Origin: Epiperipatus broadwayi
Taxonomy: Eukaryota > Onychophora > Udeonychophora > Euonychophora > Peripatidae
DNA: 64,000 bases
Direction of reading: 5' to 3'
Assembly (NCBI GenBank): GCA_028023455.1
Contig: JAQFVV010006208.1
Span: forward strand, 11,492,984-11,556,983
The notes below the pieces were generated by a model, which worked only from the letters and a program-made list of their open reading frames with translations, was not told where the DNA came from and made no database searches. Numbering within the stretch: the stretch's first letter is position 1; every line of letters begins with the position of its first letter. A program made the translations under genes and the position numbers. Positions 10,563 through 21,265 of the stretch are shown one piece after another.

Positions 10563-11815
10563 GCAATAAAAGACTACATTGCCATTAAATTTTTATCAAG
10601 GCCTTGTGGTGTAATAATGGTGCATCAGCTTGCCATAACCATAATCTAGAATTCAAATCCATGTCAGATGAACCATGAAATTTTTCAGGTCATAAACTTT
10701 TTTTTCAGATAGCTCATTCGTAGTCAACCTAATTAGTCTCCGTTTAACGGTCAGTAGTGCGTATATTATTGGGCCAGATTAATCTGGATTAATCAAATGA
10801 ATGTCAATGTACTGATTAAAAATAGCCCATGGAATTATAATGCAATGTAGCCTTCTCTACTGGCAGGAAAGTATCGTGTTTTTAAGGCTATTGAGATTAA
10901 ATTATCTTTAGCTCTAAGCATTACTTGGTGATCAGCTATATATTTATTTAATGGAGTATATAGTATGTATTCTGATTTTATTAAAGTTACAATCTGACAA
11001 AATTCACACATACGCGTGCATATTTGAAACATAGCTACTTAAGTCCGCCATCTTTCTTTTCGTAGACAATTTTAATTCTATTTATTTCAATATTTTTTAT
11101 TTTTCAAATCAATGAATGTTTTAAGTACATTTTATTTAAGAATGCTATCATTGTTTAGTATACAAACCGAATTCCTAGACTGATATGAGTACTAAGAGTT
11201 TAAACAAGATTCTAAACTAAATATGTCAGCAGCTAATTTTGTTTGTTTATAAAAATGTCGAATTAATAACAGTATTGTTTAAATAAATGGTGAAAAGTTT
11301 AAAAGCCATGATCAAGTAAATGACACCGACTGGATGATTTGTTTTCACTTTCTTAACACTTTTTTTTTAAAAACTTTTTTATTTATATATAAAATCTATT
11401 ATGACATTTTATTTTTAAAACGCCATTTTAAGCAGAAATATAAAAATATTTGAAATTGCACAAATGCTTACATATTATGAAGTATATAGCGGGCTACTAT
11501 ACAAGTGAATTGTCTCCAGAATAAGTGATTGCTTGAAATAGGAGTGCTCGTCTAAAAAAAATAAACCACTTCTCTTCATTCCAATTACTAAGTGAGCTAT
11601 TAACATAATTTTGACGATACAAATGCCTATTGTAACAATTGTATGAGAATGATTATTTCAAAATTTTCGTTTCTTTTGAATGCATGTGTAAAAGTCATCT
11701 TACACTAGATCTTGTTCGATAATACAAAGTTTTGATAGCCTAAATTGCAATCAACGCACTCAGAAAAAAAATCTGAAAGCTAGTTTAAAATAAGTATTTA
11801 CAGATGCACTGCTAT
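10563..11815. other. AT-rich sequence without recognisable gene
   Basis: No motif-bearing coding segment or repeat was identified. The minus frame at 10835-11032 has no supporting feature. Confidence 0.35.
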
Positions 11816-12285
11816 TAGGTTGTTTTAAACCATTACACATCACATGATCATCATTGTTTATGCTGTATACAAGCTGTTTACACAGAGGCTAAGTGGAAGC
11901 CAGAGTAATCAATGGATGCATGAAGGTTTGTGCATAAAATCTCTATTTAGTGCCTAGTCATCCAAACCACTATACAAGCTAATGAGCTTGAATTGAAAAC
12001 ATTATTGTGTTTTCATTTTGGACTCGAAGCTTTATAGTTAGCTAATAAGATGTAAAGGGCTACTGGAGGGTTGCATTAGATCCTAAGATCTAAGCACAGT
12101 GCTCTCAGATCCAAGGCTCCTCATTTATGAAAACCACAAGCTAGAAACTAATCTGGGGATATTGGATGAGTAGGCACTAGATAGGAATTTTATGCTTAAG
12201 CCTTCTTGCATTCATTGATTACTCTGGCTCACACTGAGTGGCACTACTGTATAAAGAGTTTAGCATCTATGTAGGTTGTTTTAAA
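11816..12285 (+). mobile_element. Family A ribozyme element with 14-bp target duplication
   Basis: The direct repeat TAGGTTGTTTTAAA at 11816-11829 and 12272-12285 bounds a 442-bp family A element, which gives exact ends for this family. The left part is an inverted partial copy (about 11890-11965) of the right end (about 12165-12260), so the element folds back. It contains a degenerate hammerhead and no reading frame. Confidence 0.8.
12119..12158 (+). ncRNA. Degenerate hammerhead, family A
   Basis: CCUCA and UGGGG stem I strands and GAAAC are kept. The core is UUUAUGA and the cleavage triplet AUC, with weakened stem II. Confidence 0.55.
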
Positions 12286-13869
12286 TATGTTTATTTCTGA
12301 AATTTCCACTCTTATATTGAGATCAAGGAAGAAAATGTTTAATATTACAAAATCAATTATGAATTTATAATACCATAGTTGACATTTTAGATTTCTGCTC
12401 ATACACTAAAAATAAAAATTTAGAGACTAGTATCAAATCTCTCCATCACCATCTATTAGAAAGCATGCAATCTTCAGGAAGGCATTTGCATAAAGCTAAA
12501 CTAGTCAATAAATAATCAAAATTACCCCAAATTCACATCTCAACCTGACTAGCCAAAAAAAAAACAAAACAAGCAAACTCTAAAACACAACCAATGGTTT
12601 CATTGCTACCAGCAGACTTTTCAAGTGTAAAGAACTAGAAAATAACAACATATTTAAACATTACCCACAATTTCACTTACTTCCTACATACCCTTAATAT
12701 TAAAAGAACTTTTAAATAAGTTAATTGCTTCAGGAACATAAATTTTTAATAATAAAGATTCATTTCTCTCAAAGAAGACAACCATACCTTCATCAAAATT
12801 AATAGTGTGGTCTGTATCTTTTTTACGGATAAATATATAAAGCAGCACTAAGATATTTATTTCTAACCCTACTTATATGTACCTTTATTCTTTCATTTAA
12901 GCTCAAACTACTCTGACCTATACATACCCTTCTTACAAAAACAAGGAATAATATATGCTACTCCAGGAATATTTTTTCTATCAAAAATTTCCTTTGTATT
13001 ATTTAATAAATTATTCAAAGTAAACCCTTTTTCCAAGCAATTTTCTTATTTCCAAATAAATTACTGTTTTTCCATACAATTCTATAAGAAGACAATTTAA
13101 ATGGCAAAGAAATAAAATCATACTTTTTTAATTTTTACACCATTACAAATATTACTATTAAATAAAATACTTATAGCAAATTTATCAAAGTAGCCAACAC
13201 TCAAATAATCTTTATAAAATTGACATTTTTGAAAAAAATCTAACCCATTAGAATTATTTAATCTCATTTCTATAACAATAATTTCTTAAAGCAGCTACCT
13301 TATGAGATACAGCTATCAGGTTTAATTATAGACCTTACTAATTATATATGCACTCATAAAATAAAGCACTTTTTCGATACATGTCCACAACCTAATAAAA
13401 TTCAAATCTGGGCTATTTGAGGATTTTTTTTTTGAGATTTAGATTGCTTGGTTGGAAAATTAATACCTAGCTATTATAGATAAAGACTGAAACAAGGATT
13501 AAAACCTGCTAAAACTATCACCACTTATTCTTTAACAAATATGGAGAGTAATGCCATTTCCACTGATTCTCTAAAAGAGGGAAGGGCTGCTGGAGAAGTT
13601 TTCTTCCTTACACTAGGCTATTTAAAGATTGTTTTATATAAAATGGTCCTTCTTTCCATATCATTTAATTCAAAGACACAGCAAGAACACTGAATTTTGT
13701 GGATTGTAGTAGATAATATTCTAATGCATTTTAATGCAGGCAACAACCCCAAAAATAAAATACAGCTTATCAAAGTTCTAAAGTTGATAAGAGAACCTAC
13801 TCAGAACAACTAAATTTGAAACTGTTACTAATGATAATTTACAAACTAGATTCCCAAAGACTTATTTAA
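12286..13869. other. AT-rich sequence, nothing recognised
   Basis: Many pyrimidine-rich stretches are present on the plus strand but no exon with matching acceptor, donor and open frame. No known repeat was recognised. Confidence 0.35.
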
Positions 13870-14420
13870 ATGAACTTACAAACAATGCCTCTTTCTTATA
13901 TCATTTCCAAAATTGGTATTGATATTAAGAAAGGGACTTTGTTTATGAATTCATTTAAGGTTTGTGAATTATTTATAGTAACATTTTTGAACTTGGTTGT
14001 TCTAAAAACATGGTGTATACATGTTTTCAGCACAAGTAACGTAGAGATGTTTGCACATATTATATATGCACTATAAGCTATCAAATTTTAAATGTCGAAA
14101 ATTAATATTTTTATTATTATTATTATTGTTATAATTTTTTTTATTTAATATTTATTTTGTTAAAATGACAGATAACTGAAATTGCAGTTACAAAGATCAT
14201 AGGTTCAGGAAAATATCACAAATATATATATAGCAAAACAATTTATTTATTGTACTAATAGTTAATGCATTAAATGTAATGATCTAAGAATAAAATTCAG
14301 AATTTTTTTATCATAACCATTCCGGTAGGTGAGAAATATAGATTGAGTAAATGAATGCCTAACGATTTTTAATTGAAGAATTAAGGAATAATCTAGGTTT
14401 CTTAAATGTCAATATATTTC
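13870..14420. other. AT-rich sequence, nothing recognised
   Basis: Opposite-strand frames of 62 and 68 codons overlap here, as expected by chance. A TTA microsatellite lies near 14110-14130. Confidence 0.35.
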
Positions 14421-14422
14421 TT

Positions 14423-14553
14423 CCATAGCGTAAGCTTGTGGTTAAAACACCTGTAGAGGTCCCCACTATCGCATTTTATACGCATATTATCGAGGTTATA
14501 GCCTCAGTAAATATTACTTACGTAATCAATGTGCGTTTAATAAATTTATAATT
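14423..14553 (+). repeat. Family P solo arm
   Basis: A single unpaired arm, close to the right arm at 4855-4985 of the palindromic copy. It starts CCATAGCGTAAGCTTGTGG and runs through GAGGTTATAGCCTCAGTAAA to TTTAATAAATTTATAATTA. This shows that the family also inserts as single units and defines one end of the unit. Confidence 0.7.
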
Positions 14554-14734
14554 ACAACTTTAAATTAATGTATATATTAGTAAAAAAAATATCATATACT
14601 TATGAGAAGTAAACCTATGGTTTATTTTTGCTTTTGTAAAACGTTGATTAGTTACATGATGGATTTTTAAGTAATATGTTGATAGGAATTGTTCTTTTGG
14701 AAGCAGTTATCTATACTATTATATAGCTATAATT

Positions 14735-15210
14735 TTAACCATTAAGCATCACATGATCACCATTCTTTGTGCTTCCACAAGCTGTTTACACAGAAGCTAA
14801 ACTTTCCACACAGTAGTGCTACTCAGTGCAAACCAGAATAATCAATGGATGCAAGATGGTTTGTGCATAAAATCCCTATCTAATGCCTATTCATCCAATA
14901 TCCCCAGACTAGTTTCTAGCTTGTGGCTTTCATCAGTGAGGTGTCTTGGATCTGAGAGCACTGCATCTGCATCTTAGGATCTAATGCAACCCTTCAGGAA
15001 CCATATTTTACCTTTTTAGCTAACTATAAAGCTTTGAGATCAAATGAGTAGGCAGACAGGGATTTTATGCACAAACCTTCTTGCATCCATTGATTACTCT
15101 GGCTTGTACTGAGTGGCGCTACCGTATGAAAAGTTTAGCCTCTTTATAAACAGCTATTTTTTATGTCTAATTGTTAGCCTCTTTATAAGCAGCTATTTTT
15201 TATGTCTAAA
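14735..15210 (-). mobile_element. Family A ribozyme foldback element with end duplication
   Basis: Inverted arms: a block starting AGCATCACATGATCACCATT and continuing through the CACTCAGTGCAAACCAGAAT region mirrors about 15060-15150. Between them lies a minus-strand hammerhead with intact core. After the right arm a 38-nt segment (TTAGCCTCTTTATAA...) is present twice in tandem (about 15135-15173 and 15174-15210). Confidence 0.7.
14902..14941 (-). ncRNA. Hammerhead ribozyme motif, family A, core intact
   Basis: The order on the minus strand is CCUCA (stem I), CUGAUGA, stem II AGC/GCU around CACAA, GAAA, stem III AC-UA-GU, C (cleavage site GUC), UGGGG (stem I). All invariant core bases are present. 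Stem II is only three pairs, which may make it weak. Confidence 0.7.
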
Positions 15211-15940
15211 CAATTAATAGCCACTGGATAATAGTGCCAAGAGTGTAATTTCTATTTTTAATATAAAGGCTAAAAATAACTGAGAGTGAAGTAATATTTT
15301 CATTGCAAGATAGTAATTGCTTACTAATATAACTTTTTAAAAATTGCTATATAAAATAAATAATAAAGTAACTTTTTAAACATTAGTGATAATTAATATT
15401 ATTCCATAATATGCAATTTTATTTTTAAAATGAAAGCTAGCATCCAATGAACAACCAAGAGCAATGCTGAGTAAAACTTTGCTCTATAAAACACTTTCTA
15501 AATTAGCTTATATACACTGTGTATATGATCATATCACAGAACATTATCATTCCAAATACATTACTTAGAATTATTTTGCAGTCAGATTCATTATGAATCA
15601 TTTTAAATAAACTTGCAAATACTGTGTGTATATTTATGAATTTTTGATTTCTGTAGCAATCATTAAAAAACGAGACTAAATTGAAAACACTAATAACAAA
15701 AAGCAAACAATAGTTCTAATAGTAACCATATGTTATTTGGTTATAATAGTTGTTGCCTGATGCTTCAATTTGCTCTTGTTCAGATAACTATATATGAAGA
15801 ACTACAAATAAATTCAAAGGTAATGTTTTAATTTAAAAGTTGGCATTTATCTTTGTCAGTTTTACAATTGAATGTTCTAACATTTTTCATCCAGTGCAAA
15901 TGATGAAACAAGATTTTTAGGATGTCTTCGGAATATATTG
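15211..15940. other. AT-rich sequence, nothing recognised
   Basis: No gene or repeat recognised. The 67-codon minus frame at 15503 has no supporting motif. Confidence 0.35.
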
Positions 15941-16620
15941 AATAAATTGGAGGAAGGATGTATGGAATGGAATGAAGATTAATCTTGAGAAGACTAAGTA
16001 TTTATGGATAGAAAAGAATGCAAGAAATTTAAAAATTGAAATCCATAATATGACAGTGCAACAGGGTAAAGGGTTTAGATGTTTGGGTAATTGGTTGAGA
16101 GAGGATGGAAAAAAAGGAAAGATGAAGTTAAAGAAATAGCATTGGCAAAGTAGGGATTTACTAAAAGAAAGAAAGTATTTTATAAACCTTTGAAGAGAAA
16201 ATGAAAGAAAAGATTAATTAAATGCTATGTATGGGATGTACTATTGTATGGTTGTGAAATGTAGACACTGAGTAATAAAGTTAGGAGCAGATTAATGTGG
16301 TCATGGAAAAAGATAAAAAAAAAAATCGGTTGAATAAATAAAATAACAAATGAAGTTTTGAAAAGAGAAAATGAAAAAAGACTGATGAAGGAAATTAGAA
16401 ATAGAAAGTAGATTGGACATACTTTAAAAAGAAAGTATACTTTAATGAAAGATGCTTTGGAGGAAATGGTGAGTGAAAACAAGAAAAATGGAAAAGATTG
16501 ACATTGCTGGATAATATAAGAGATGGGATAGTTTGTGGAATCGAAAAGCAGGCAATGAAGAAAACAAAGTGGCAAAATGGATGAATTGGTGATGTGACTG
16601 CTCTCTCGACCTGTTCATTG
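15940..16620 (+). pseudogene. Non-LTR retrotransposon ORF2 C-terminal fragment
   Basis: Across three frames with several stops the plus strand reads MKINLEKTK, a GKGFRCLGNWL segment, KRLIKCYVWDVLLYGCEM and KITNEVLKRENEKR. An IGHTLKRKYTLMKDALE segment follows. This is the region after the RT palm in LINEs (K..YLG ... LLYG.E.W ... R..N...LRR) and matches the better copy at 56975-57512. The 94-116 codon minus-strand frames are antisense to this purine-rich remnant. Confidence 0.75.
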
Positions 16621-17400
16621 GAGAGATGGTGGTGATAATGAAGTTTAGTTTGTGTGTTAATGAAGCAAAGCAAAATCATGAACTAAGTACTTACAGGTTA
16701 TAGCATCCATCTAACTAAGTTATTCTGTGACTTAATTTTATCCCCCAATTAAAAGATCTAAATACATTTAAAAATAAATAATGCATAGTTAAATGAGTAA
16801 TCTATTAAAAAAAGATAAACAAGCAGTATGAACCTCATTAACTGGTGATGAATGTAATATCATATTACAATCATAGCTCTTTATTTTTACATTCAGTGCA
16901 TTAATAAACATCTGACCAAAAAATTAATCTGATATTTCTATTCTTTAGTCAATAGTAGTTAAATATCCATTAATTGACCATTTTTGGATGATTAACTGAA
17001 CTGAATAAAGGCCAACTACTTGAAAGATAATATGTGATCTGAACAGTTTTAATATACATACAACCCAGATTCAAATCACAGGACAAAAAATATGATAGGC
17101 ATTAATTATTAAAATATTAGAATTTGCTTGGGAATATCTCAGTTAAAGGAACATTTTCATAGACCTAACACAAATTTAAACTTTATTTATGGACATGGCA
17201 GGTTAACTAGTTCAAAAATCATTTTAGTTAATGAAAAGTAAATGATAGTGGGGTTGGTTCACGTTGAGTTAAAAATAAATTTTATTTGATAGTGAGTCAG
17301 AATTTTTAAATTAACATGTAAAAAATCATTTTCTTTATTAACAATAAAATTATTTAAATGCAGTTTAATTATATATTATTCATTTTAATTTCTTTTTATA
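16621..17400. other. AT-rich sequence, nothing recognised
   Basis: No gene, RNA or repeat recognised. Confidence 0.35.
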
Positions 17401-18560
17401 TTGGTGTACCACAATATAATTCTATATAACAGTAATAAATAATCATAATTTAACTATATGTTGAATTGTGTAAATGACAACTGACTATATAAAGATAAAA
17501 TACCAATCTATCTTTTTAGGTTCTGCTGCTAACTAATGGAGAAATGGACATGTATAATTGGAAGATTTTGTGAACAATAATTTAAGCATAAGAAGTTGGG
17601 TTTATGTGTGTGAGTCTGAAGGGGCAGGTGAATTTTGTGTCACTGCACATCTGGAACCATAAAAACCCACTTACTTATCCATATATTTATACTTGAAAGT
17701 TTATAAATCATATGCACTGAATCAATTGTATGGGTGTGGATGCGCTTGACACGCACCGACACTCCCTAAATTTGTTTGTAACAATTCTTGTTGATTGCAT
17801 TGTAATATCCAAACTTATGCCTCTCGAATTGTCTTGAGGCACAAATAAAGGCATTTGAAAGTAAGCTTACTTTATTAATGTAGTTTTAAACCAAAGAGTG
17901 ATATCTGTCTACTATTTAAATTTATGTTCAGAATAAATAATCTAAAACTACTATTCAAATATTCAGATTATCAAGACAGAACCATTTTAACTGTTTCTAA
18001 ATATCCAAATGAAAAATCAGTTTAATAAATATAATAAATAATCATAACTTAACTATGTGTAATAGAAAAGAAAGTAACTATATCTCCCACTGAATTACAT
18101 AAATGTCAACAAATTATGAGAAAATAGACTGATACCACTTTGTCTTTTAACTCTGTTGTTATATAAGCTTCGTTTATAGATAGACTTTTAAACTAGAGAG
18201 GAATTATATCTATTATTTAAATTTACATGCAGAAAAAATCATCTGAAATTATTATTCATATATTCAAAAGATTAAAACAGAACCTCTAAATATCAAATGA
18301 AAAATCAATTTAATAAATGTAATACTAAATATGTAATTGAAATGGAATATTTGAATAGTGATTTCAGATTATTTATTCTGTACATAAATTTAAATAATAT
18401 GCAGAATTCATTCTCTGGTTTAAAACTTTGTCAATAAACTAAGCTTATATACGAAGAGCTTTAGAGAATGATATCTTTTCATAGTTTGTTGATGTTTACA
18501 CAACTGATTGGGAGGTACATCTGGAGAAATTTAAATATTATTTATAGAATGTCAAAAAAG
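17400..18560. repeat. Local repeat cluster: direct and inverted copies of one AT-rich unit
   Basis: A block at about 17880-18060 recurs in direct orientation at about 18170-18330 and inverted at about 18345-18440 (shared runs such as AAATGAAAAATCA.TTTAAT). A neighbouring block at about 17400-17530 recurs at about 18025-18160 and inverted at about 18470-18510. At 17845 an AATAAA follows a GCCTC...GAGGC hairpin and CpG-richer DNA (17740-17780), which may be the 3' end of a transcript or an old element. Confidence 0.55.
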
Positions 18561-19118
18561 ATTTATTCTTTCATGTTCTCACACTTATAAAAAGAAATAA
18601 CTTTATTGGTTTAAATCCATTTAACCCCTTGAGGTTGAAGTAAACGAGAACCTCCTTTTTCGTTGATACACTCCAACAAAAAAGCTATTATAGGTTAATG
18701 GAGAAAAATTGTTTAGCCTCAGGAATTGTCAATCAGTACCAATTGATAGTTTTTTGGCAAAATCAAAGCTAAAAGTTATGTCTGTTTACAGGGATATACT
18801 CTCATTATGTTTATTATTTATAATAATAATTATCCATGAAAATATTAAATTTAACATATATATATATTGCTACATTTTGATTTACAAGTGTGAAACTTAT
18901 TCCACCACAACTTTGAATGATCCACTTTAGATCAATACATTAATGAATATCACTAACTATTTATTAAACTAAACATGTAATATGTTGTGTATGCATATAT
19001 GTATATAAATAGAACAGTGTTTAAATATCCTACTTCAGGGATATATCTCTCCAAGAGCCTACAAATAAAAATAGTGACAGAAAAGGCATTGTTCAATAAA
19101 CATGCTGAAATACAGAGT
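18561..19118. other. AT-rich sequence with a family E2 fragment
   Basis: About 18850-18930 resembles the distal part of the E2 repeat (TGATTTACAAGTGTGAAACT, compare 37680). The rest, including the 73-codon frame at 18709, has no support. Confidence 0.4.
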
Positions 19119-19465
19119 GAAGAGAGATTTCACATGATCACTATTTCTTATGCTTGATCATAACTGTTACTAAAACAGCCAAAACTCTCCATACCATAGT
19201 GCCACTCAGTGCAAACCAGAGTAATCAATGGATGCCAGAAGGCTTATGCATAAACTCCCTATCTAGTGCCTACTCGTCCAATATCCCCAGACTAGTTCCT
19301 AGTGAGTCTTGGTGAAATCCACAAGCTAGAAACTAGTCTGGGGATATTGGATGAGCAGGCATTAGATAGGAATTTTATGCACAAGCCTTCTGGAATCCAT
19401 TGATTATTCCAGCTTGCACTGAATGGCACTATTGTAAGGAGAGTTTTTCCTGTTTTGAAGAGAGA
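19119..19465 (+). mobile_element. Family A foldback element with 9-bp target duplication
   Basis: GAAGAGAGA occurs at 19119-19127 and 19457-19465 and bounds a 329-bp element whose halves are inverted copies around about 19300. The minus-strand ribozyme half is truncated by the fold point. The plus-strand half keeps stem II and GAAAC but has lost the core. Confidence 0.75.
19304..19343 (+). ncRNA. Degenerate hammerhead, family A
   Basis: GAAACUAGUC and UGGGG are present. The 5' core is UUGGUGA, so it is not active by sequence. Confidence 0.5.
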
Positions 19466-20530
19466 CTTTTAAATTTTTCCATTACCATTTTGTCCCTAGC
19501 TAAAAACATCTAGTCAAACAATTTTGGATGGCTACCTAAAATAAAAACCTAACCCTAGTGAGAACTTTGGGAAAAAAGTTTTTAATTCTTATCTAAACTG
19601 GATTTCGATTTTTTTTCATAAACATGGTAGGTAAATCTATTTTTATTATACTAAAAAAATATATGTTACATAGATAAAATAGATTTTAAACAGCTCACTG
19701 CAAGGCAAATAAGTGCCTCTCCAATAGCATTTTATAGAGCTGAGATCACGTGTAAATTTTTATTGGTTTGAGCATTTTCCTATCTCTGCTTCAGTTTTAC
19801 ATAGGACTGCATGGTAAACTGTATGAAAACTTTTTTTTCCAAATGTCATTACAAAAATAACAGTACGAATTAAATTAGTTTCTAAGAACAATATGGGGGG
19901 ATTAATAAGTGAATGTGTGAAAAGAACGGTGTTTTCAGGGTTTGGGCAGAAGAATAAATATTTTTATATAGGAGTGCTTTTCAATGAGATTTTAAATGTA
20001 TTAAGAATAAGTCTGAAATTAATTTGATTTTGTGCAGTGTCAAAGAATTTAAAATATCTAATATTTCATCTGCACCCCCCCCCCCCCAGAGCAAGTAGTA
20101 GGGCAACAATCTTTTAAAAAATTCTGATATTTATAAAATATGCTACGAATTTAGTTTAATATATACAGGAAAATTAGTTATTTACTTTCGTCATATATTA
20201 AAAAGCAACCACAGAATTACTATATTAAAAAACCATAAAAAACTTCCCAATATTAAACCATGAAACTTTTTTATACTTTTTCTAGTGGATTATTTCCATT
20301 ATACAGTTTAATTTTATTACTTTTTTTTTTTTTAAAGAAAAACTTAAAATTTAAACTGTTCAAATACATCCTACTATGAGTAAAAAAAAAAAAAAAGAAC
20401 GAGTGTATATACCAAAAAGCATGGGGGAATTACTAGATTAAAAAACCATTTATAGATATAATAAACACCCCCATACTTCCCATTCTTTTTAAATTCATAT
20501 AAATAAAGATACAATAAAAGACAAATAACC
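19466..20530. other. AT-rich sequence with homopolymer runs
   Basis: No gene recognised. It has a C-run at about 20076-20089, unusual in this AT-rich context, and A/T runs near 20320 and 20390. Confidence 0.35.
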
Positions 20531-20812
20531 CCCAAGATGCATTTCGTGCTGAACCAGCACTCATCAGTTGGCCCAGGTCACTATCTCTCATATATATATA
20601 TCTTTATTATATGAAGAGTATTTATCTAGAGTAAATTGTTACATTTTCATTTACCATTGTCAAACTTCCCTCCACTCACAACTTTGACGCCATCCACTTC
20701 AGATAGCTTCGATAATGATTAGTAATAATCATTATTGTATTTATCTGAAATGGATGGCGTCGAAGTTGTGAGTGGAGGGAAGTTTGACAATGGTAAATGA
20801 AAATGTTACACT
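20531..20812 (-). mobile_element. Family E2 element: ribozyme plus 70-bp palindrome
   Basis: A minus-strand hammerhead (20532-20571) is followed by near-perfect inverted arms 20637-20706 and 20741-20811 around a 34-nt spacer. The arms include ACTTCCCTCCACTCACAACT. Related sequence without the palindrome occurs near 37563-37730. No reading frame is present. Confidence 0.7.
20532..20571 (-). ncRNA. Hammerhead ribozyme motif, family E2, intact
   Basis: On the minus strand: CCAA, CUGAUGA, stem II GUGCU-GGUUC-AGCAC (five perfect pairs), GAA, stem III AU-GC-AU, C (cleavage triplet AUC), UUGG. Every invariant position is present and stems I and II are fully paired. It is one of the best-preserved copies in the window. 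Confidence 0.8.
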
Positions 20813-20947
20813 TAAAAAACCATATAAACCAGCTGCGAACATATGTTTACATTTAATCATAATATATTTTTCCATAAAACAACTATCATATATGAAAAGT
20901 ATCTATACTAAAGCACACATTTGCAAGTAATAGATAAATTTCTTCAC

Positions 20948-21076
20948 AAAAACAATCACTAATGTCAAGCATTGGTGGTCGAGAGGTCAGCCTGCTTTAC
21001 AAGCAGTTGTCCCGGGTTAGCGGGTTCGCCTCCCGGCTGATGCTATGACACATGAGAAAAAAACAATCACTAATGT
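20948..21076 (+). mobile_element. tRNA-derived SINE with perfect target duplication
   Basis: The repeat AAAAACAATCACTAATGT at 20948-20965 recurs at 21059-21076 and brackets a tRNA-like head. The head has an A box in TGGTGGTCGAGAGGTCAG and a B box in GGGTTCGCCTCCCGG, followed by the GATGCTATGACACATG tail. This is direct proof of retroposition and fixes both ends of the SINE. Confidence 0.9.
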
Positions 21077-21265
21077 ATTGTAATGATCGGAAAGTAAGTG
21101 AAGATCGAATCTGACCGCAATCTGCACTACATGGGCACCATCTAGACATTTGAGCCTAGAAAAATTTATAAAGTAGGCAGATACGCGCTGTTATAGATTC
21201 CACTTTATTTAAATATTCAGATTGTTAGCCCCAGTCACTAGCTCAGTGGAGACACAGAGATAATA
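21077..21265 (+). repeat. Dispersed repeat S, copy 1
   Basis: About 190 bp matching the region 59015-59215 in inverted orientation. Shared blocks include AAATTTATAAAGTAGGCAGA and ACTTTATTTAAATATTCAGA. It contains a TAGCTCAGTGG string resembling a tRNA A box. The class is unknown; it could be another SINE. Confidence 0.65.

Noticed and set aside
16379-16400. CTGATGAAG in the LINE fragment as another hammerhead
   Set aside because: No stem II or GAAA box with matching stem I follows; it is a chance match in purine-rich coding remnant.
17520-17575. Splice acceptor TTTTTAG followed by a 17-codon frame ending in TGA
   Set aside because: The acceptor region belongs to a local repeat also present at about 18150 without the AG, and the open stretch is short.
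20966-21058. Functional tRNA gene
   Set aside because: A and B boxes are present but the acceptor stem does not pair, an A-run follows, and an 18-bp duplication flanks it, so it is a SINE.
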